64,000 nt of DNA from an uncultured Hungatella sp. (GTDB lineage: Bacteria; Bacillota; Clostridia; Lachnospirales; Lachnospiraceae), in NCBI GenBank assembly GCA_910585435.1, contig CAJUEJ010000002.1:88165-152164 (forward strand). Direction: 5' to 3'. Position numbers and translations under genes: made by a program. This document shows positions 61,301 to 64,000 of this stretch, one piece after another (position 1 is the first letter of the stretch; every line of letters begins with the position of its first letter). The notes beneath the pieces were generated by a model. The model ran no database searches. It saw nothing but the letters and a program-made list of their open reading frames with translations, and was not told the DNA's origin.

Positions 61301-64000
61301 AGATTGCATAGATTTCGTCTAAATCATAGGTAAAAAAAGGTTTTAAATAGTCATTTGCCCTCTCTGCGGCTCGAAAAAGTGCCTGATCATACAGTTGATC
61401 CCCGTAAGCCAAATCCATGGTTTCCAGAAGCTTTTCCACCTCTTCATCCAGGTACCAGTTGATGGAAAACTGCCTTACGCCGTCGGATATTTTTGTGTTC
61501 TCTATGGCATATTCCGTTCGGTTTTTCTCGTTTCCCACAGGACGGCAGGAGGTATAGGACGGCTGGCCATCGTCCCATTTGTCATGATTGGCCGTCCGGA
61601 TGGCATCAAAAAATTTTTCATAGTTATAAGTCTCTATGGTCTTTAACCTGTCCCCGTCCTCCATTTTAACCTTCCAGGTTTCTAACAGTGCAGTTCCCCC
61701 GGGACGGGTATACAGAGCCTGTACTGTCGCCGGATACTCTTTCTTAAACGTTTCCACGTCAACCTCATTGCCCCAGCGGTCTGTCCATGTAATCTGTCCT
61801 TCTTCATCGCGGTACAGCCGCTGCAGGTTGCTTTTCAGATAAATCTTAAAGCGGAAGTTATCCATTGCAAAGCTTTCTTTGCCGTCCGCTGTATCCCCAA
61901 CAGCCATAACATCTTTTGTTACTTTTACGGTCTGTTTTATAATCCGCTCCTGCAAAGACACAGGATATTTTCTGGTTCCCTCCCCGGGCATTCCCTTTCC
62001 ATCCTGCATGGGAGATATCTGGCCCGGATACGTCAGATAGGCAGGCTGTATATAGGAGCCTTCTTTGTCCTCCCATTTTACAAAAGCGCTGGCCCCTGCT
62101 CCGGAAATATCCGTCAGGTAATCGCTGTAAAACATGTTTTCTCCGTTCACAGTAATGTCTGTCTGCCCTGCCGCAGCCCGAAAGGTCTCTGTGACAGAAT
62201 GATCCGCCGTGTTCCAGTCTACCCTGTTATCTACATGGATTGTGTATGCTTTCGTAAGGGAGTCATAGGAGGATTCCAGAGGCTCCAGTTCATAATCGCT
62301 GCTGGTCTCTGGTTTCTCTTCATATATAAATTCCCTGCGGTATACAGGAATCCTCTCTCCCTTTCCGTCTAAGCGGTAATCCCCTGCCCTGTACTTCTCA
62401 TACTTGGGCATGTAAACCGGCTTTAAGTAATCCTCTATGTCCGCCAAAAACGGAATCTCTTCCGGCACCTGCTCCATAAGTGGAACAGATATGTACCCTC
62501 CTGCCATGGCAAGATCCCCTTTTTTGTAGGGAAGAAACGTGTGACGTTCCCCCATCCCAGCCACTTGAACCGGTACTTTGACATACACCAGCCCGCTGGC
62601 CGGCTCATAGATGCACATGCCCGAAAGCCTTCTGTAATCATGAAATACCGCAGCCCTGTATCGGCCTCCCTCCTGCCATACCTTGTGAACCGCCCCGCTG
62701 TCCCAGAAGCTCTGAGACCAAACATAGTTCAGTATCTCCTCGATCAGCTCCTGATTGGTAGTTCCTGACAAATCCAGTATGTCCCACGGCGCATCCTGCC
62801 CTGTTTCAGAATCCAGCAGCTGATATCCTGTCTGCTCCAGCATGGAATTGACTTCCTCTGCAACATAGTCCGGATCTGCCGGCCCCAAATCAGCCCATTT
62901 ATCTGGATCCACCTGCGGCTGTGCCGTCTTGTTGGGATAATAGTTAAGGCGCCTTGTGACACGGTACACCCTGGACACCGGATTGCCAGTATCCCAGATA
63001 ATGTTCCCGTCTCCATCGGTCACCGGAATATAATTCCCCTCTTCGTCCAGACGGTATTCTCCTTCTTCGGCTTTCTCATATTCCCCGGTTTCCACCAGCC
63101 GGGAACCTGTAACTACCTGCTCTGTTCCCGTGGTCTCCTTCATTCCGGATCGATAGAACCTTGTCCCTTCCGGAAATCCGCTGACTAAAATGTCAAAGCC
63201 CTGAGCGGTGCCCTCATAAGTCACGTCAAATTCAAGCCAGGATCCGTCATGCATATCAATCGGATGGGCCATAGCTGTCACCACATCCGCCTTTCCCGGG
63301 ACAGATATCTCCTCCCTGTCTGTGTGCAGGTTGCTGACCTGACGATCTGCGCCGTAGACAGACAGTTCATAGCCCTCTGACCGGGCGATCTCCTTCACAT
63401 AATATTGCCCAAGAATCAGAGGATGCCCCACCCAGGTCTTTTCTCTGTTTTCAGCCACCTTTGAGGCTTCGCTTTCCTCTGTGTAAGCCAGGAAAAATGC
63501 ATCTCCCTTCTGATCCGTGGTGGCAATGGCTGTCAACTCCCCCTTTCCATATACCATCCCTGTCTTGCCGTCTGGATGAATTATATCCTCCGCCGCATAC
63601 AGGCCGTAGACTGCACCTTCCAGGGTTCCGTCCCCCTGGGTGTCTCCATAGCTGTCATACCCCTGGGACTCTCCTTTCTGAAGTTCCATATCCCGCTTAT
63701 TTATGTGCAGCTCTCCCTCTGTCCGGTGATTATAGATGGAAAATGTGTATCCGTTTCTGTCCGGCGGGCCGGCAGGCTCTATCCATGGGACATCATCCTC
63801 TTCAGGCTCCCGCAGAGTACCGCCTTCTCCGGCTTCCCAGTCATCGTCATCGGTTTCCCAGTCATCGCCAGTTGTCTCCCAGCCATTCTCCTCTGTTTCC
63901 CAGCTGTTCTCACCTGTTTCCCAGCCATCCTCACCTGTTTCCCGGCCATCATCACCTGTTTCCCGGCCATCATCACCTGTTTCCCGACCATCATCACCTG
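52317..64000 (-). CDS. Giant Cna-B/SpaA repeat surface protein, 5' end beyond window; internal sortase signal
   Basis: One uninterrupted frame of 3,894 codons runs past the right edge, so the true start is not seen. From the edge come an acidic 7-residue repeat (63831-63998), then about 14 recognisable Cna-B/SpaA isopeptide domains with motifs such as GTYVLAEVKAPAGY. Five near-identical 89-residue copies lie at 53583-54911. A Pro/Glu linker leads to TPETG (53379-53396), a membrane helix and a basic tail: a full sortase signal. The frame then continues with a signal-peptide-like segment ending PSKAKA, about 240 extracellular residues and a final membrane helix with RRKK. It looks like two usual genes fused. 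A surface adhesin or pilin-like fibre is likely. No sortase is in the window. Confidence 0.85.
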   Translation of the reverse strand, partial: GDDGRETGDDGRETGDDGRETGEDGWETGENSWETEENGWETTGDDWETDDDDWEAGEGGTLREPEEDDVPWIEPAGPPDRNGYTFSIYNHRTEGELHINKRDMELQKGESQGYDSYGDTQGDGTLEGAVYGLYAAEDIIHPDGKTGMVYGKGELTAIATTDQKGDAFFLAYTEESEASKVAENREKTWVGHPLILGQYYVKEIARSEGYELSVYGADRQVSNLHTDREEISVPGKADVVTAMAHPIDMHDGSWLEFDVTYEGTAQGFDILVSGFPEGTRFYRSGMKETTGTEQVVTGSRLVETGEYEKAEEGEYRLDEEGNYIPVTDGDGNIIWDTGNPVSRVYRVTRRLNYYPNKTAQPQVDPDKWADLGPADPDYVAEEVNSMLEQTGYQLLDSETGQDAPWDILDLSGTTNQELIEEILNYVWSQSFWDSGAVHKVWQEGGRYRAAVFHDYRRLSGMCIYEPASGLVYVKVPVQVAGMGERHTFLPYKKGDLAMAGGYISVPLMEQVPEEIPFLADIEDYLKPVYMPKYEKYRAGDYRLDGKGERIPVYRREFIYEEKPETSSDYELEPLESSYDSLTKAYTIHVDNRVDWNTADHSVTETFRAAAGQTDITVNGENMFYSDYLTDISGAGASAFVKWEDKEGSYIQPAYLTYPGQISPMQDGKGMPGEGTRKYPVSLQERIIKQTVKVTKDVMAVGDTADGKESFAMDNFRFKIYLKSNLQRLYRDEEGQITWTDRWGNEVDVETFKKEYPATVQALYTRPGGTALLETWKVKMEDGDRLKTIETYNYEKFFDAIRTANHDKWDDGQPSYTSCRPVGNEKNRTEYAIENTKISDGVRQFSINWYLDEEVEKLLETMDLAYGDQLYDQALFRAAERANDYLKPFFTYDLDEIYAICWDSEPDGGRDRDKTTVSADTEDGKHCGGISSYLPYGTYIIAEQQPMYADLKDLPNRHYRIDRPKEIALPSVYTDYEGACQYPEEMSGYYVYDSKMTPEKMTENYLIRFCQESRSVKVHNHSGDFVVYPYGLDTDQKREEGTNYSVSENAGTADDVRFYGGTATEENPSGMYYRDQVPVMTGVKTAYDGLYSPILVPWSMAVPEDERQDSQPEPSGESSYQGYAYARFRDLSYGAKLRIEKLDAETHENLLHDGAVFRIYAAARDDSEKGTGEVKFYNKDTMISGSREFLEAMGASYITTMSRGNIVTSFLNRKGKEKDDSKGPGNLYTGLVPEGTPVCKEEDQIFMPNTYGTRIGEFQAFTTTGNYSLEGTYGDQNAGYLETPRPLEAGTYVLAEVKAPAGYTRTKPVAIEIYSDKVAYYKEGDRQEHVLAAIHDKLTEYPSKNQNKPQDMEDVARIYVENAPVKLKIEKRKEASKGEANTTKDQTVTWQISGRIDGSLAQIGNNPDYEYAFLNEEYQGYGWKKGTLEYLQALKERGEDVAIVYHGTLFSGYGYITRKLESDGDENPYVEGARMTLYEGLELKPSGDKRDYTYEGLVIQRAMDQTVTRMYVQKGWAGTRTEFLPETREGTVIWTSRQVEREDTDILYYDLGGLDVFRHETADGRSTLYGYDRNHQKVPISLMEDDRRNLTKTDREFSVFAFKGGTPYLEIVGGDFTKISYSFMDKRFAGDFAELGRDLNGNYTFGKGAVLYHLDEDGNRDSLVDPDTGMAYILEEAQKEGRKNQRILVWPVKTARDVYGAVTARDKITTFRTATVEENQTEKLSEEYPESGYITGSWKAGKGEESHTSLTVRQNRKGQNLNGEPLLTENNGSLEKSVKPVLDNHGLVEYYEKSQGTYHEKTPLYDRDGDRVREKEQDLLSDYRQAAYRTEEQEKISHRYGEGYILENTWITGDKTPNDPFRTQVEEGQADILKRVPAGTYILEEIDPPDGYIKGFPTGITVEETSDVQTAWMVDQTIKLMIGKADGSSRYTCRILNMQSKDNAGHWKVMGTATEGKGSYGQTQLPGAELALYKAEKGKKAEKTPVIRWTTKDRPFYVERISSGDYLLEETKTPEGFVTMEPISLVVESTGEVQTHLVYNDHTKTEIEKYSLEGSAKIPVNGAEFHLYEALTDGDGNVVVKDGAPQYKKETPIDTWKSSDAGEYENFMTAFEEMYRIYGTEGESVSWEDHGTNRTAERIWYTQTGPYTAGDRESHFPTSARLHYRTEDGKEIRITVYEQFAFEYQFDYHQLPKAGAHAVSYLTVEGMRRLDYLPAGKSYVLTEVQAPAGYAKAEDLVIHVEDTADIQRYGVLNQEGTLLISKTGKDGRQQLSGAWMALYRAAGDGSLIQEDTYLAAKWVSGSDGVYTELEEINGLIPEGYGKGDLRLHPLKKLPDGIYYLVELQAPDYYTLMEPVKIEYRQQEKIQIVRAADSLAEGELEITKTDPEGRLLPGAVFQLTAWKEKEPETPLFTRTYSEEKGVVKITGLPVGEAEDDGTVLPYVYRLKEIIPPDGYKTGPAPYTFRFQPNRDGISYKAGETAQKQWKIINDRTKVVIQKKAFDFLGDSHMEGAFIQGAKLAVFKVTGRDEEQNYLYDESDPIEEWETLKNQPSKILEGLTAGQTYVLVEKEAPRGYGYMKPVFFTISMDGRKITGIGNSPVSILAHTWKGQDGSDEEESDSIDSVTIQGRYAIKTEMSVEDSHGKPIASWIAGGDGYLLPETEGVEEGEICTITETTIYSDGSRTVTGRTIKPLFWENGVCRIPDRRAEQVTLDLAWEDGTSMESFTPKEDASLWRIHNNLAPENPRIRMYNREGRPGSGLNPNQEVFNQITYVNTSNQKADLELTVTTGPGTKVIDSGGGREENGSWIYHLQGIEPMESGKLMLLTEVSPDCLESQVTAELKILPLGNPEKKAVRKTVKTLPVIQKNKLTIFQELTGSGQALYEEEESVFEIFLYGENGEELRGIYPYQGSRNGFLRSGDKISLKGNQYITIDPGTFNPVVRYKAARHEDGKSFTSWDTEGQADSLQGACAVFSRDVADTRERIRFIKGQRYVLKEITTYSDGAKLPGYQMEFVLNQEAAIDTLVPFDKRIQVNITKEDMGGEEVAGATLQIMDEQGQVLEQWISGTKPHVITAVLEEGVRYILHEELAPDGYGYSADIGFTVSKDGVTAQVVMTDRPTKVRIQKTDITGEKEIPGAAMQILDLSGTIIESWISTEAPHEITGKLTAGKEYILHEAYAPEGFGYGEDIRFLVPRDGKILQVSMKDRPTHVTVRKTDITGEKEVPGAWLKITGPDGIVVDQWESEEKPHDIVGKLEAGKTYTLHESHAPSGYAYASDISFTVSKDGTVDQVKMKDKVTYVSVRKTDITGEKEVPGAAMQVLDESGQVVDAWISDSGSHDIVGKLEAGKTYTLHEAYAPGGYSYSEDVPFTVSFDGTIDRVVMKDDVTKLEILKIDKSSGQPLAGARLRLLTREGQTVEEWISTQKPHPIYGKLTAGAEYQVQEISAPQGYTALAQNVLVSVPEDGRPVVITIENRKKPSRQPEEPQIPKQPETPEKPDIPEEPDTQEEPRIGRVLAFYKTRLSGNGKYSFAGFKKIRTPETGDKRNTNFILVCILALLSIIGMIGLGKKEKKNKRSRKTGLFLLCCAWTLTFPSKAKAETITQDSDAQITVTWEPFTENMEIPLQPAEIYEYNRQEYVLKSCQIVSVMTEEKLQDVKDTIVYEAVEQTDTLPAQAEIQVTDEDTGQTTKVTLPALDARFKNWRWMEGFEFPVTVQQYDAGLFYLGDLTVTAGEEQPFLEYGRELLSLIDVNQDFYSIESTRWTSQPWVGEDGFVYRQAVASGRKYVADCSVTYGGTALLPAVPANAWRAVYVKREAKEEKKQAEPVPADTWDQEERTDSQGAWIDTVIKVLCLTVGILLLLFLLIFLCFILFRRKKNCKKCTIEEEENIKNKQRWI
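53291..53307 (-). other. Twin A7 tracts between sorting signal and second signal-like segment
   Basis: In the coding strand two runs of seven A separated by one G (53293-53299 and 53301-53307) encode the basic tail after the sortase-type membrane helix. Slippage or sequence error here would decide whether the sortase-type protein and the downstream membrane protein are one product or two. An in-frame ATG at 53321 could start a separate second protein. Confidence 0.5.
53583..54911 (-). repeat. Tandem array of five 267-bp Cna-B units
   Basis: Unit boundaries at 53849, 54116, 54383 and 54650 are exactly 267 bp apart. Each 89-residue unit starts near VRKTDITGEKEVPG, carries the Glu in YTLHEAYAPGGY and ends in MKDK/MKDR. 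Lys, Glu and Asp positions fit spontaneous intramolecular isopeptide bonds. The three central units are the most alike, which points to recent duplication. Confidence 0.85.
63831..63998 (-). repeat. Array of 21-bp repeats encoding a 7-residue acidic motif
   Basis: Eight in-frame copies of 21 bp encode G-D/E-D-G-R/W-E-T. The three nearest the window edge are almost identical (GDDGRET); copies toward 63831 diverge (GEDGWET, GENSWET, EENGWET, TGDDWET, DDDDWEA). The array continues beyond the window. Confidence 0.85.

Noticed and set aside
60546..61322. A 258-codon plus-strand frame and many shorter ones opposite the giant surface-protein gene
   Set aside because: Antisense to a continuous 11.7-kb coding frame with clear Cna-B domains; no ribosome binding sites or recognisable domains.
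63779..63997. A minus-strand frame rich in MAGKQ repeats
   Set aside because: It is the out-of-frame reading of the 21-bp repeat array; the frame encoding GDDGRET repeats continues directly into the giant protein.
63831..64000. Possible CRISPR array from regularly spaced repeats
   Set aside because: The 21-bp units are directly adjacent with no spacers and stay in one coding frame, so they are coding repeats.

Overview
The window reads as chromosomal DNA from a mid-GC, anaerobic, gut-type Clostridia, most likely Lachnospiraceae. This is inference from gene content. It carries lipoproteins with Gram-positive lipoboxes and Ser/Thr/Ala linkers, a reverse rubrerythrin with a PerR-like regulator, sugar ABC operons lacking their own ATPase, YesM/YesN two-component genes, a YhaO/YhaN pair and a giant Cna-B/SpaA surface protein with a TPETG sorting signal. 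Genes are dense. I saw no rRNA, tRNA, CRISPR, insertion sequence or prophage.

Left part (1-21.2 kb). A Gfo/Idh/MocA oxidoreductase cut by the left edge follows azlC-azlD (branched-chain amino acid export), and azlC has a structured leader. Next is a minus-strand run: S1-domain protein, small alarmone synthetase, membrane GDPD, dtd, M18 aminopeptidase and an FKBP/trigger-factor-like lipoprotein. Plus-strand fur/perR and rubrerythrin share a 7-1-7 operator, and an AraC-GyrI regulator follows. Then glf sits beside a GlgX-like protein that has lost every GH13 catalytic residue. A tight seven-gene minus-strand operon follows: lactonase, aroC, rpiB, two hydroxyacid dehydrogenases, exonuclease III and an ABC-F ATPase.

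Middle part (21.2-46.3 kb). An XRE-cupin regulator and potABCD form a polyamine uptake operon ending in a DUF1622 gene. About 490 non-coding bases follow, holding two very large nested hairpins inside a further inverted repeat. A pectin/rhamnogalacturonan island comes next: a sugar ABC transporter (binding protein plus two permeases), YesM/YesN, a GH105 unsaturated glycuronyl hydrolase, a TIM-barrel isomerase, a Gfo/Idh oxidoreductase, an AraC regulator and a GH4 enzyme with the CHEV motif of alpha-galacturonidases. Then an NSS-family sodium symporter, yhaO-yhaN, an HD hydrolase that may degrade ppGpp, and an unknown anchored extracellular protein. The 29851-30166 gap holds divergent promoters for the ABC operon and the yesMN operon.

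Right part (46.3-64 kb). A maltodextrin operon (malE-like, two permeases, malQ, lacI-type repressor) is driven from a promoter with two inverted LacI-type operators. Beyond it one open frame of at least 3,894 codons runs off the right edge. It encodes a Cna-B/SpaA repeat surface protein in which a complete sortase signal is followed, in the same frame, by a second signal-peptide-like segment, an extracellular domain and a C-terminal membrane anchor. A 21-bp repeat array lies at the window edge.

Points most worth a second look: the catalytically stripped GlgX homologue, the paired giant hairpins at 26.1-26.6 kb, and the sorting-signal read-through in the giant surface protein.
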